36,530 bases of DNA from Nitrospirales bacterium. Its GTDB lineage: Bacteria; Nitrospirota; Nitrospiria; Nitrospirales; UBA8639. The notes beneath the pieces were generated by a model, which saw nothing but the letters and a program-made list of their open reading frames with translations, made no database searches and was not told where the DNA came from. The position numbers and the translations under genes are program-made. Position 1 is the stretch's first letter. Each line of letters opens with the position of its first letter. Shown one piece after another: positions 26,528 to 34,281 of the stretch. Location of the stretch: the NCBI GenBank assembly GCA_029261235.1, contig JAJDBS010000260.1, forward strand, positions 1 through 36,530. The letters are read 5' to 3'.

Positions 26528-26836
26528 TTATTGTATGACCTTCGAATGGCCATTATATTCTGACAATGGCATCTCCCGCTGTTTGCGAGATAGAGGCCAT
26601 CTGGTTTCTGCTTCAATGTGAAGCCCGCGATGCTCACCAAGTAAATTTTCTAACACTCAATATTCTCCTTCAATAGTGACGAGTGTTCCATCCAGCGCGT
26701 ACTTCTCATTCCAGCTTGGCAGGGCGTTCATGAAATTCCTACGAATGGCTTTCATGGTTTCTCTCGCTGAGGCAAAAAGAACGTCAATGAGGTCTATCCC
26801 AAGATTGAAGGTGGAAATATTTATGAGATGCATCAT
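26528..26836 (-). pseudogene. Short conserved-looking reading frame split by one TGA
   Basis: On the minus strand one frame runs from ATG 26836 to TAA 26528 with a single TGA at 26659-26657. The first part is 59 codons (including LIDVLFASARETMKAIRR and LPSWNEKYALDGTLVTIEGEY). Directly after the TGA the same frame continues from GTG 26656 for 42 codons (VLENLLGEHRGLHIEAETRW and on to VIQ). The composition looks protein-like, and a TGA that was TGG (Trp) would give a single protein of 102 residues. I do not recognise the family. Alternatives are two tiny adjacent genes, a degraded gene or chance. There is no strong ribosome binding site before 26836. Confidence 0.35.
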
Positions 26837-27071
26837 GTTTCACTTGATTATGCAAAGCGTATTCCAGAAGGGAATATATGGAAAAGTATAAATAAAACAA
26901 CTTGTTATGAAATAAACGAGATGAATGACCAAAATGATCATGGAGGAGAAAGCCTACAGCATTATAGAAAACGCCTTCAGGAAAACCGTTGTCGATTAGG
27001 TGGACCTAAGACCGCGAAGAAATATGTAGCCTCGATAATATGGCGAGATTTCAAGATGAAAAGAAGGGGAG

Positions 27072-27100
27072 TTGATTGTAGTACTATATAGTACTATGCT
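27072..27100 (+). promoter_or_regulatory. Sigma-70 promoter of the marR operon
   Basis: TTGATT (27072-27077), a spacer of exactly 17 nt and TATGCT (27095-27100) give a good -35/-10 pair 54 nt before the marR start. The spacer is occupied by the palindrome described separately, so repressor binding would block RNA polymerase. Confidence 0.6.
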
Positions 27101-27108
27101 ATGTAGTA
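27079..27108 (+). promoter_or_regulatory. Candidate MarR operator: 18-bp perfect palindrome plus overlapping half-site pair
   Basis: TAGTACTATATAGTACTA (27079-27096) is a perfect 18-bp dyad. It overlaps a second inverted pair, TACTA (27092-27096) and TAGTA (27104-27108), separated by 7 nt. The dyad size fits winged-helix MarR dimers, and the position over the -35/-10 spacer fits autorepression by the gene that follows. Confidence 0.6.
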
Positions 27109-27153
27109 TTAAATTCTTGTTGTCTCTGAGTAGCAAAAACCGGAGGAGTTTGA

Positions 27154-27699
27154 ATGCCAATCCGTGATTACAAAGATGATTCCTATTTAAGTCTCCTTCG
27201 CCCGCTGGTGGAGGCCTATCTCGCTTTTTATCGAGTAGGAAATCGGCATATTCAATCATTGGGATTAACTCCTGCGCAGTTTGATGTCATTGCGGAATTA
27301 GACGAAACAGAGGGGCTCACGTGCGCAGAATTATCAGAGCGTACTTTGACGACCAAAGGAACACTGACAGGCGTACTCGATCGCTTAGAAAAGAAAGGGT
27401 TGATTCAACGTGGACCAGTTGGAGGGGATCGCCGAGCGACAATGGTCAAGCTTACAGCAGAAGGCGTGGCATTGTTCCAAGAAGTTTTTCCAGCACATGC
27501 GGTATACATGCGTCCGTTTTTCGCTCAAGCATTGGATGCATCAGAAGTGCAGGTGGCAAAGCAGTTACTCCGTCGAATTCGAGATAGCTTTAATGATCCT
27601 AAGAGACTGTCGAGCACTGGATCGTCCTCAACGGAGCATTCATTGAACGATGACGACGCAGTACAGACAACAAAGAGTCCAGATCGAAACATTCGCTGA
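27154..27699 (+). CDS. MarR-family transcriptional regulator
   Basis: A 181-residue winged-helix regulator. The N-terminal dimer helix (SLLRPLVEAYLAFYRVGNRHI) precedes the DNA-binding domain: LTPAQFDVIAELDE, the recognition helix region TTKGTLTGVLDRLEKKGLI and the wing GPVGGDRRATMVKLTAEG. A polar, probably disordered tail of about 30 residues follows. It has one cysteine, Cys57, in the GLTCAELS segment, which could be a redox or electrophile sensor as in other MarR proteins. GGAGGAG lies 5 nt before the ATG. The palindrome in its own promoter suggests autoregulation together with the five genes downstream. Confidence 0.93.
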   Translation: MPIRDYKDDSYLSLLRPLVEAYLAFYRVGNRHIQSLGLTPAQFDVIAELDETEGLTCAELSERTLTTKGTLTGVLDRLEKKGLIQRGPVGGDRRATMVKLTAEGVALFQEVFPAHAVYMRPFFAQALDASEVQVAKQLLRRIRDSFNDPKRLSSTGSSSTEHSLNDDDAVQTTKSPDRNIR

Positions 27700-27813
27700 A
27701 AGAGAAAGACTTGTCGCCAAAAAAAAGGTTCTTGAAGTTTGGCTCACGGATGTTTGGTGAGTGAGAGTCGTGGGGCGAGTTATTCGCTGAAAGACATGAA
27801 GGGGACGAATAGC

Positions 27814-28260
27814 ATGAAGGCGCACTACTTAGGACATGTAGTGTTTTACGTCAAAGAGCTTGAGCGATCACTCAGGTTCTATCGGGATATTGTGGGGTTT
27901 AAGGAAGTGGGAATAGCCTTAGGTGGTAGAGCCGTTGCCTTGACGTCAGGGAGAACACATCATGAAATTCTTCTCATTGAAGTGGGAGAAGCACCAGCTC
28001 CACCATCGGGTATGAGGCGAGGGTTCTATCACATTGGCATCAAGGTCGGTGACAGTCTTGAAGAACTTCGTACAGCAAAAAAAGAGCTTGCCGAAAATGG
28101 AATCACGATTTCCGGCATGAGCGATCACACGGTTTCTCAAAGCCTGTATCTCCATGACCCGGATGGAAATGAAGTTGAACTGTATGTTGATGATCCGAGC
28201 ATCGACTGGAAGCAAGATCCACGAGCGGTGTTAGCTCAAATCAAGCCCCTCAATATGTAG
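27814..28260 (+). CDS. VOC-family protein (glyoxalase / extradiol dioxygenase-like)
   Basis: A 148-residue single-module vicinal-oxygen-chelate protein with paired beta-alpha-beta-beta-beta units. The likely metal ligands are His8 (GHVVFYV), His73 (FYHIGIKV) and Glu122 (DGNEVELYVD), all intact. Ring-cleaving catechol dioxygenases and glyoxalases share this layout, and small VOC proteins of this kind occur in MarR-controlled quinone-response regulons of other bacteria. The start is ATG 27814, because AAGGGG lies about 9 nt upstream and the fold begins there; a longer frame to 27739 adds sequence without family resemblance. Confidence 0.9.
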   Translation: MKAHYLGHVVFYVKELERSLRFYRDIVGFKEVGIALGGRAVALTSGRTHHEILLIEVGEAPAPPSGMRRGFYHIGIKVGDSLEELRTAKKELAENGITISGMSDHTVSQSLYLHDPDGNEVELYVDDPSIDWKQDPRAVLAQIKPLNM

Positions 28261-28352
28261 AGGAAAGAAGAATAGTGTTGAGCGGAAAATGAGAAAGTCA
28301 AAGAAGTCTGTTCCTAACTGAAGTGATAAAAAACATGAAAGGAGACGAGAAC

Positions 28353-28772
28353 ATGGCTGTGCAAGTGTATGGAGTGAATCATGTCGTGCTTGAAGTGGAT
28401 GATGCGCAAAAAGCGGTGGAATTCTATTCTGATGTGTTCAATTTGAAAATGCTGAGAGGCGGGGAAGGTGCCGCCTGGTGTCAACTCGGTGAACATCAAT
28501 TTCTTGCCATTTTCGAAGTGGAAGAAGTCACACCTGATCGAATGAAACATTTTGGGATAATGGTTCGTGATGAAGCACAGGTTGAGGAGGTCCGTCAAAA
28601 ATTAACGAAGAAATATGGACTGAAAATAGCGTCTGAAGATGGCTGTGATTTTCGAGATCCTTGGGGCAACCGAATTCAAGTCGTCGATTTGCATGATGAA
28701 TCCCTGGTGTGGTTGCTCCCATACCGTGAAATTCAGGACACGGGAATAAGCTTTGACGCGAAGAGTTCGTAG
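28353..28772 (+). CDS. VOC-family protein with altered third metal ligand
   Basis: A 139-residue VOC module. His10 (VNHVVLEV) and His66 (KHFGIMV) are in ligand positions, but the third ligand position, Glu in the preceding VOC protein, is Gln109 here (WGNRIQVVDL). It may bind metal differently or act as a binding protein, as some bleomycin/fosfomycin-type VOC proteins do. AAAGGAG sits 8 nt before ATG 28353, which fixes the start. It follows the first VOC gene by about 90 nt in the same operon; sequence between the two differs enough that this is not a recent tandem duplication. Confidence 0.88.
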   Translation: MAVQVYGVNHVVLEVDDAQKAVEFYSDVFNLKMLRGGEGAAWCQLGEHQFLAIFEVEEVTPDRMKHFGIMVRDEAQVEEVRQKLTKKYGLKIASEDGCDFRDPWGNRIQVVDLHDESLVWLLPYREIQDTGISFDAKSS

Positions 28773-28793
28773 TCGGAAATGGTGTTGTATCGA

Positions 28794-28816
28794 CCCTCTC
28801 ACTATCAGGGAGAGGG
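28794..28816 (+). repeat. Small intercistronic hairpin
   Basis: CCCTCTC (28794-28800) pairs perfectly with GAGAGGG (28810-28816) around a 9-nt loop, between the second VOC gene and the pirin gene. No T-run follows, so it is more likely an mRNA-stability or intergenic repeat hairpin than a terminator. Confidence 0.35.
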
Positions 28817-28882
28817 CTCGGGCGCACGTCGCTTGTTGCAAATGGAATCTTGGGGAACAGAAAGAATAAGGGTGAGGTGAAT

Positions 28883-29764
28883 ATGATGACGACACAACTA
28901 AGAAAAGTGAAAACAATCATCGAACCGATTCCTGTTGTCGAGGGGGCCGGTGTGCGTCTCAAGCGCAGTCTGGGAGGAGAAGCGCTGAGTTATCTTGATC
29001 CCTTTTTGCTCTTTGATCATTTTGGGTCTCCCAAAGCAGAAGATTATGAAGCAGGATTTCCGATGCATCCACATCGCGGAATTGAAACGGTGACCTATAT
29101 GTTGGCCGGAGAAGTGCAACACAGGGACACTCTGGGAAATTCTGGAAGCATTGGAGCCGGTGATGTGCAATGGATGACGGCGGGAGGTGGGATCCTCCAT
29201 GAAGAAATGCCCCAAGTCCGTCCAGAGGGCAATGGAGGATTTCAGCTCTGGGTCAATCTTCCAGCCAGGCTCAAAATGTCTCAACCGCGCTATCAAGATA
29301 TCCCATCGCAAAAAATACCTGAGGTCACGACAGGGGATGGAGTGAAAATTCGAGTCATTGCCGGAAACGTAGATGGAACCGAAGGCGGCATCACTGGCAT
29401 CGCGGCCCACCCGTCCTATTTAGATATCCGGATTCCTCCTGGTCGATCATTCATACAACCCATTCCTCAAGGGCACACGGCTTTTGCCTATGTATTTGAA
29501 GGATCGGTGGCATTTGTGGAGGATGAGAACGGTTCACAGCAAACGATTGCCCAGACTACTCTGGCGGTGTTGGAGGATGGAGATCTGGTCAAGATTGTGG
29601 CTGGCGAAGAAGCCGCTCGGTTGTTACTCATTTCCGCCAAACCCTTGGGTGAACCAATTGCTCGCTACGGTCCCTTTGTCATGAATACCAGGGACGAAAT
29701 TGAACAGGCGTTACGAGATCTCAAGCAAGGGACCTTCATCTGGCAAGAAGAGGTTCGATCATGA
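28883..29764 (+). CDS. Pirin family protein
   Basis: A 293-residue bicupin. The N-terminal cupin holds the pirin metal site: His62 and His64 in FPMHPHRGIETVTYML, His106 and Glu108 in GGGILHEEMP. The C-terminal cupin has IPPGRSFIQPIPQGHTAFAYVFEG. Pirins of this type can show quercetin dioxygenase activity or act as redox-sensitive regulators. The start is the first of two ATG codons at 28883/28886, with GGTGAGGTG upstream; an in-frame TTG at 28850 is less likely. Its TGA overlaps the next ATG (ATGA), so it is translationally coupled to the hydroquinone reductase gene, supporting a joint role in aromatic or quinone chemistry. Confidence 0.95.
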   Translation: MMTTQLRKVKTIIEPIPVVEGAGVRLKRSLGGEALSYLDPFLLFDHFGSPKAEDYEAGFPMHPHRGIETVTYMLAGEVQHRDTLGNSGSIGAGDVQWMTAGGGILHEEMPQVRPEGNGGFQLWVNLPARLKMSQPRYQDIPSQKIPEVTTGDGVKIRVIAGNVDGTEGGITGIAAHPSYLDIRIPPGRSFIQPIPQGHTAFAYVFEGSVAFVEDENGSQQTIAQTTLAVLEDGDLVKIVAGEEAARLLLISAKPLGEPIARYGPFVMNTRDEIEQALRDLKQGTFIWQEEVRS

Positions 29765-30699
29765 CGCTGGCCCAATTCCCTCAAGAACAAACTGAAGATG
29801 GTCACTATGATCGCCAAGAAGATGAATTCCGTGCTTGGGTGACGGATGATGGGAGTTCCGACTATCCCTCCGCCAAAGGACGCTACCATTTGTATGTCTC
29901 ATGGGCCTGTCCATGGGCGCACCGTACGATTATTGTTCGGAACCTCAGACAATTGGAACATGTGGTAGGCATGACGGTCGTCGATCCCATTCGGGATGAT
30001 CGCGGATGGGCGTTTCGGGAGGGACCAGGGCATAGCATTGATCACATCAATGGGTTCAAATTTATGAGTGAGGCCTACATTGCCACTCACCCAAGTTTTC
30101 AATCGCGAGTGACAGTGCCGGTGTTGTGGGACACCGAAACCCGGAAAATTGTCAGTAATTCCGATGACGATATCATGCGAATGTTCAATGAAGTATTCAA
30201 ACCCTTCACGGAGAGCTCCATTGATTTGTACCCCACAGATCTACGGCAGGAGATTGATAAACTCAATGTGTTGATTTATGAGAAGGTGAACAATGGCGTG
30301 TATCGGTCAGGCTTTTCCACAACTCAGCAGGCGTATGAACAGGCGGTGACTGAGTTATTTGACGCACTCGATCACCTGGAAAACCGGCTTTCCACTCAGC
30401 GATATCTTTTTGGCCAACGGATCACCGAAACCGACTGGCGCTTGTTTGTGACACTCATTCGTTTCGATGCGGTGTATCATGGCCACTTCAAATGCAATAT
30501 CCGACGTATCGTGGATTATCCCAATCTCTTTGGGTATCTCAAGGATTTGTATCAGCAACAAGGGATTGCAGAAACGGTAAATTTCGATCACATCAAGCGC
30601 CACTACTACGTCACGCATGATGACATTAATCCCACGGGGATCGTCCCGTTGGGTCCCGATCAAGATCTTCTCGCTCTTCATGGACGAGAGCGATTATAG
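29761..30699 (+). CDS. yqjG: Glutathionyl-hydroquinone reductase (Xi-class GST)
   Basis: A 312-residue member of the YqjG/ECM4/PcpF group, which reduces glutathionyl-hydroquinones with glutathione. YHLYVSWACPWAHR carries the catalytic Cys50 in the CPWAHR motif. VVDPIRDDRGWAF, VPVLWDTETRKIVSNSDDDI and the C-terminal helical block FGQRITETDWRLFVTLIRFD are all diagnostic. It is full length. The overlap with the pirin stop implies coupled translation. If the host makes glutathione or takes it up, this enzyme would complete a quinone-detoxification pathway with the VOC proteins and pirin. Confidence 0.95.
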   Translation: MTLAQFPQEQTEDGHYDRQEDEFRAWVTDDGSSDYPSAKGRYHLYVSWACPWAHRTIIVRNLRQLEHVVGMTVVDPIRDDRGWAFREGPGHSIDHINGFKFMSEAYIATHPSFQSRVTVPVLWDTETRKIVSNSDDDIMRMFNEVFKPFTESSIDLYPTDLRQEIDKLNVLIYEKVNNGVYRSGFSTTQQAYEQAVTELFDALDHLENRLSTQRYLFGQRITETDWRLFVTLIRFDAVYHGHFKCNIRRIVDYPNLFGYLKDLYQQQGIAETVNFDHIKRHYYVTHDDINPTGIVPLGPDQDLLALHGRERL

Positions 30700-30750
30700 A
30701 GGGCAGAGCATGGTTCCTTATTATCAATACCTGAATAAAAAGGAGAGTGA

Positions 30751-31101
30751 ATGATGAGTATTAATACCCGGGTTCAAGCCGTCATTGATGGGATATTGAC
30801 AGGGAAAATTCTCGAAACCTTTGATGCCTACTACGCGGACGATGTGGTCATGAGTGAAAACCAAGCAGAAGAGCGTGTGGGGAAAGCAGTCAATCGTGAA
30901 TATGAAATAAAATTTCTCGACAATATCCTGGAGTTTCACGGCGGGCAAGTTGGCCGAGTGATCGTTGATGGCGATCATGCAGCGGTGGAATGGTCGTTTG
31001 ATATCACATTTAAAGATGGCAATCGAGTGAAGATGCAGCAAGTGACTGTGCAAACATGGAAAGACGGGAAAATCATTCGAGAAGACTTTTATCACGGATG
31101 A
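30751..31101 (+). CDS. NTF2/SnoaL-like protein
   Basis: A 116-residue cone-fold protein of the nuclear-transport-factor-2 superfamily: a helix with FDAYYADDVVMSEN, then the strands GKAVNREYEIKFLDNI, HAAVEWSFDITFKDGNRVKM and WKDGKIIREDFYHG. Family members are isomerases, hydrolases or ligand carriers. The small pocket fits an aromatic or steroid-sized ligand, but no substrate can be named. AAAGGAG lies 6 nt before the first of two ATG codons. It is the last gene of the MarR-headed operon; about 260 nt separate it from the fumarase gene. Confidence 0.85.
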   Translation: MMSINTRVQAVIDGILTGKILETFDAYYADDVVMSENQAEERVGKAVNREYEIKFLDNILEFHGGQVGRVIVDGDHAAVEWSFDITFKDGNRVKMQQVTVQTWKDGKIIREDFYHG

Positions 31102-31223
31102 GAATCATGACGTTGGTGTCTTGCAAAAAATGCAGGTTAAGAAGTAGGGTAGGGGGTTGCCAAGCCATTATTTTTATCATGGACAAATGAGTCCACAACA
31201 GCCTTGAACATGAGAGGCTATGG

Positions 31224-31342
31224 GGTCGGTTCAAAAGAGCCGTCCAGCAAGGCCACAGCCAAATTCAGCCGCGGAACGTACGTTTTGTACGTGAGCACAG
31301 GAATTTGGTGGGAACGCTGCTGGCCGCTTTATTCAACAGACC
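31224..31342 (+). repeat. Long covarying hairpin repeat, copy 1
   Basis: The 80-bp core (31244-31323) starts CCAGCAAGGCCACAGC and ends GAACGCTGCTGG. Nested pairings are CCAGCA/TGCTGG; CCAAATTC (31259-31266) with GAATTTGG (31301-31308); and CGTAC (31277-31281) with GTACG (31287-31291) around GTTTT, followed by TGAGCAC. Imperfect outer arms (31224-31243 with 31324-31342) extend the hairpin. It ends 20 nt before the fumarase ATG. The second copy is at 35076-35198 on the other strand. Confidence 0.85.
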
Positions 31343-31362
31343 AACATTAGAGGAGTAGGTTC

Positions 31363-33024
31363 ATGGGAAGTTTTCAGTATCAGGAATTGTTTGAACATGC
31401 AGCCGACACGACCACGTATCGAAAGCTTACATCGGATTATGTGTCCACCAGCACATTTGAAGGCCAGGAGATTCTCAAAGTCCAACCAGAAGCGCTGACC
31501 TTGTTGGCTCGTGAGGCAATGGATGATGTCACCCATCTCTTGCGATCGAGTCATCTCAAGCAATTGGCTAAAATTTTGGATGATCCTGAAGCTTCAGGAA
31601 ATGATCGATTTGTGGCCATTGAACTCCTGAAGAATGCGAATATTTCCGCGGGGCGAGTGTTACCTGGATGCCAGGATACCGGAACGGCCATTGCTCTTGG
31701 ATATAAAGGCCAACAGGTGTTTACCAGTGGGGACGATGTAGAAACCCTCTCCCGAGGAATATTTGAAGCCTACGATCAACGAAATTTGCGGTATTCGCAA
31801 ATGGCGCCCCTCGACATGTACACCGAGAAAAATACGGGAAACAATTTGCCAGCGCAGATTGATCTCTATGCACAGAGGGGATCTGACTATCGGTTTTTAT
31901 TTATAGCCAAAGGTGGCGGGTCAGCCAACAAAACCTTTCTCTATCAAGAAACCAAAGCCTTATTGAATCCCACGTCGTTGATGAAATTTGTGGCGGAAAA
32001 AATACGGACATTGGGGACCTCGGCCTGCCCGCCTTATCATTTAGCGTTAGTGGTTGGAGGGATGTCAGCAGAGTTCACCTTGAAAACTGTGAAGTTAGCC
32101 AGCTGTCATTATTTAGATGACCTCCCCACGTCAGGCAATGCGCAAGGTCGTGCCTTTCGAGATCTAGAACTAGAAAAACAAATTTTTCAACTCTGTGCCG
32201 AAACTGGCATCGGTGCGCAATTTGGTGGGAAATATTTTGCACATGATGTCCGTGTAATTCGCCTACCACGCCATGGAGCTTCGTGTCCTGTGGGTCTGGG
32301 TGTATCTTGTTCAGCAGATCGACAAATTCTGGGAAAAATTAACAAGGACGGCGTCTTTCTCGAACAGCTCGAAACCAATCCCGCGCAATATCTTCCCGAG
32401 GTATTGGAAAACGATTTAGAGGGAGAAGTCGTCAAGATCGACTTGAATCGACCGATGCCTGAAATCCTAACTGAATTGCGCAAACATCCTGTAGCCACCA
32501 GACTTTCACTCACAGGTCCTATTGTTGTTGCGCGAGATATCGCCCATGCTCGACTAAAAGAACGATTGGATTCAGGGAAGGGCCTTCCCCAATACCTGAA
32601 AGACCATGTGGTGTACTACGCGGGTCCTGCCAAAAAACCCGAAGGCCTTGCCTCAGGTTCTTTTGGCCCCACCACCGCAGGACGCATGGATTCGTACGTG
32701 GACCAGTTTCAAGCTGAAGGTGGGAGCATGGTCATGTTGGCCAAGGGCAATCGTTCCAAGCAGGTGCGTGAAGCCTGTGGAAAGTATGGTGGGTTTTATC
32801 TCGGCTCCATCGGCGGCCCTGCCGCTCGTCTAGCCGAGCATAGTATTAAAAAAGTGGAAGTCTTGGAATACGAAGATCTTGGCATGGAAGCGGTCTGGAA
32901 AATCGAAGTAGAAGACTTCCCTGCCTTCACCGTCATCAATCACGAAGGCAAAGACTTTTATGCAGACCTGGACGACAAAAAAGCCTCGGGCCTTATTCAA
33001 GTAGGTGACTCGGTGAAAAAGTAA
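31363..33024 (+). CDS. fumA: Fumarate hydratase, class I
   Basis: Iron-sulfur fumarase converting fumarate to malate, in the TCA or reductive TCA cycle. The 553 residues are the fused one-chain class I form. The three [4Fe-4S] ligands are in place: Cys103 (LPGCQDTG), the Cys of [16 protein letters not shown] and the Cys of [11 protein letters not shown]. The C-terminal beta domain shows [31 protein letters not shown] and [22 protein letters not shown] precedes the ATG by 8 nt. The long hairpin repeat lies just upstream, so the gene probably has an independent or modified leader. Confidence 0.96.
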   Translation: MGSFQYQELFEHAADTTTYRKLTSDYVSTSTFEGQEILKVQPEALTLLAREAMDDVTHLLRSSHLKQLAKILDDPEASGNDRFVAIELLKNANISAGRVLPGCQDTGTAIALGYKGQQVFTSGDDVETLSRGIFEAYDQRNLRYSQMAPLDMYTEKNTGNNLPAQIDLYAQRGSDYRFLFIAKGGGSANKTFLYQETKALLNPTSLMKFVAEKIRTLGTSACPPYHLALVVGGMSAEFTLKTVKLASCHYLDDLPTSGNAQGRAFRDLELEKQIFQLCAETGIGAQFGGKYFAHDVRVIRLPRHGASCPVGLGVSCSADRQILGKINKDGVFLEQLETNPAQYLPEVLENDLEGEVVKIDLNRPMPEILTELRKHPVATRLSLTGPIVVARDIAHARLKERLDSGKGLPQYLKDHVVYYAGPAKKPEGLASGSFGPTTAGRMDSYVDQFQAEGGSMVMLAKGNRSKQVREACGKYGGFYLGSIGGPAARLAEHSIKKVEVLEYEDLGMEAVWKIEVEDFPAFTVINHEGKDFYADLDDKKASGLIQVGDSVKK

Positions 33025-33049
33025 CGATTTTATAATGGAACTGTAAACC

Positions 33050-34186
33050 GTGAAATTCCGAAAAAGAAAAATGTGGTTGAGTATGGTGGCAACTCACGCT
33101 CTCTGCTTAGGGATCTTTTTTTGTGGTTTTGCTATTTCCCAAGAAGCTTTTGCGCAATTGTACTATTCTCCACATGAAGATATGGATACGACCACCGTGG
33201 CATTCAGCCCAGATGGAAAATATTTACTTTCAGCCGGTTTTCATGGAGACATTCGGTTGTGGAGAAGGGACAGTTGTGAATTGCAAGGTATTGTGTTGGT
33301 TCATGACCCGCGGATTCCACCAAATGAAGTGCAAAAGGAGTTTCCAGAATACCTTGGTTTTGGACGTGGGATTCTTTCTCTAGCTTGGAGTCCAGATGGA
33401 GCCAAATTTGTCTTTGGTCTTCGAGACCGTACAGTTCGTTTGTATTCTTTTAATCCTGAGAGTTCTCAAGATCGCTTGTTTGAAGAACTTCATGTTTATG
33501 ACGGACATTTAGGAGGAGTAAGGGCTGTTGCCTATAGCCCCGATGGCGAGTGGGTTGCATCAGGTGGGCACGATGAAAGTGTTCTGTTGTGGAACGTCGA
33601 ACAAGAGGGAGGCAGTGTTAGGAAATACTGTTGTCACGCTGGAATGGTGAATGCTGTAACGTTTAGTCCTGATGGACGGTATGTTCTGTCCGGTAGTACG
33701 GATTCCAAGGTTCGAGTTTGGGATATGCATACTGGGGAAATCATAAAGGAGTTTCAATCAGAGGGAGAAGTTTATTCAGTTGGATACAGTTCAGATGGTC
33801 TTTATATTGGGGCGCCGGAAGACTCATATACGGAAATTTATGGTAGGCACAACCCCATAATTTTGTGGAACCTGACTCCTGGAAAAGAGCAAAGACAATT
33901 GTTGGGTCATGTCTCCCCATCCTGGGCAGTAGACTTTAGTCCGAATGGTCGTCACCTTGCTTCCGCAGGGCAAGATGGAAAAGTAATGATTTGGGAGGTC
34001 AGTACAGGAAAAGTTTTTCAAGAATTGACGGATCCGAAAGAACAGCATTCTTTTCGGTCTATTTCCTATAGCCCAGATGGAAAGTATATTGTGGCAGGAA
34101 ATCAATCCGGTCCTCTACCGTTATGGGATGTTGAAACAGGTAAACTTGTTCGCGAATTTGGAAAATGCCATCAAAATATGAAATAG
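33050..34186 (+). CDS. Exported WD40-repeat beta-propeller protein
   Basis: A 378-residue protein with a Sec signal peptide (basic KFRKRK, hydrophobic VATHALCLGIFFCGFAIS, cleavage after AFA). Seven WD40 repeats follow, each with an F/Y-S-P-D-G turn and a W-x or equivalent end. Examples are AFSPDGKYLLSAGFHGDIRLW, VAYSPDGEWVASGGHDESVL, VTFSPDGRYVLSGSTDSKVR and VDFSPNGRHLASAGQDGKVM. Seven repeats close one propeller, so it is likely a complete periplasmic or surface scaffold. The start is GTG 33050 with only a weak GGA upstream; ATG 33071 is an alternative. It follows the fumarase by 25 nt, but no functional tie is evident. Confidence 0.88.
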   Translation: MKFRKRKMWLSMVATHALCLGIFFCGFAISQEAFAQLYYSPHEDMDTTTVAFSPDGKYLLSAGFHGDIRLWRRDSCELQGIVLVHDPRIPPNEVQKEFPEYLGFGRGILSLAWSPDGAKFVFGLRDRTVRLYSFNPESSQDRLFEELHVYDGHLGGVRAVAYSPDGEWVASGGHDESVLLWNVEQEGGSVRKYCCHAGMVNAVTFSPDGRYVLSGSTDSKVRVWDMHTGEIIKEFQSEGEVYSVGYSSDGLYIGAPEDSYTEIYGRHNPIILWNLTPGKEQRQLLGHVSPSWAVDFSPNGRHLASAGQDGKVMIWEVSTGKVFQELTDPKEQHSFRSISYSPDGKYIVAGNQSGPLPLWDVETGKLVREFGKCHQNMK

Positions 34187-34281
34187 AAGGAATTGAGTAT
34201 TGTGTTGTGCAAAGCTAGGGTATGGGGGCGAGTTTTTTGATGAGAGTTAAGAGCATTAAAAAGTCCATTTCTTTTTTATTT

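Noticed and set aside
34187-34281. A/T-rich arms between the WD40 and dienelactone hydrolase genes as a bidirectional terminator
   Set aside because: Only an AAAAAG/CTTTTT stem is available, with no GC-rich core.
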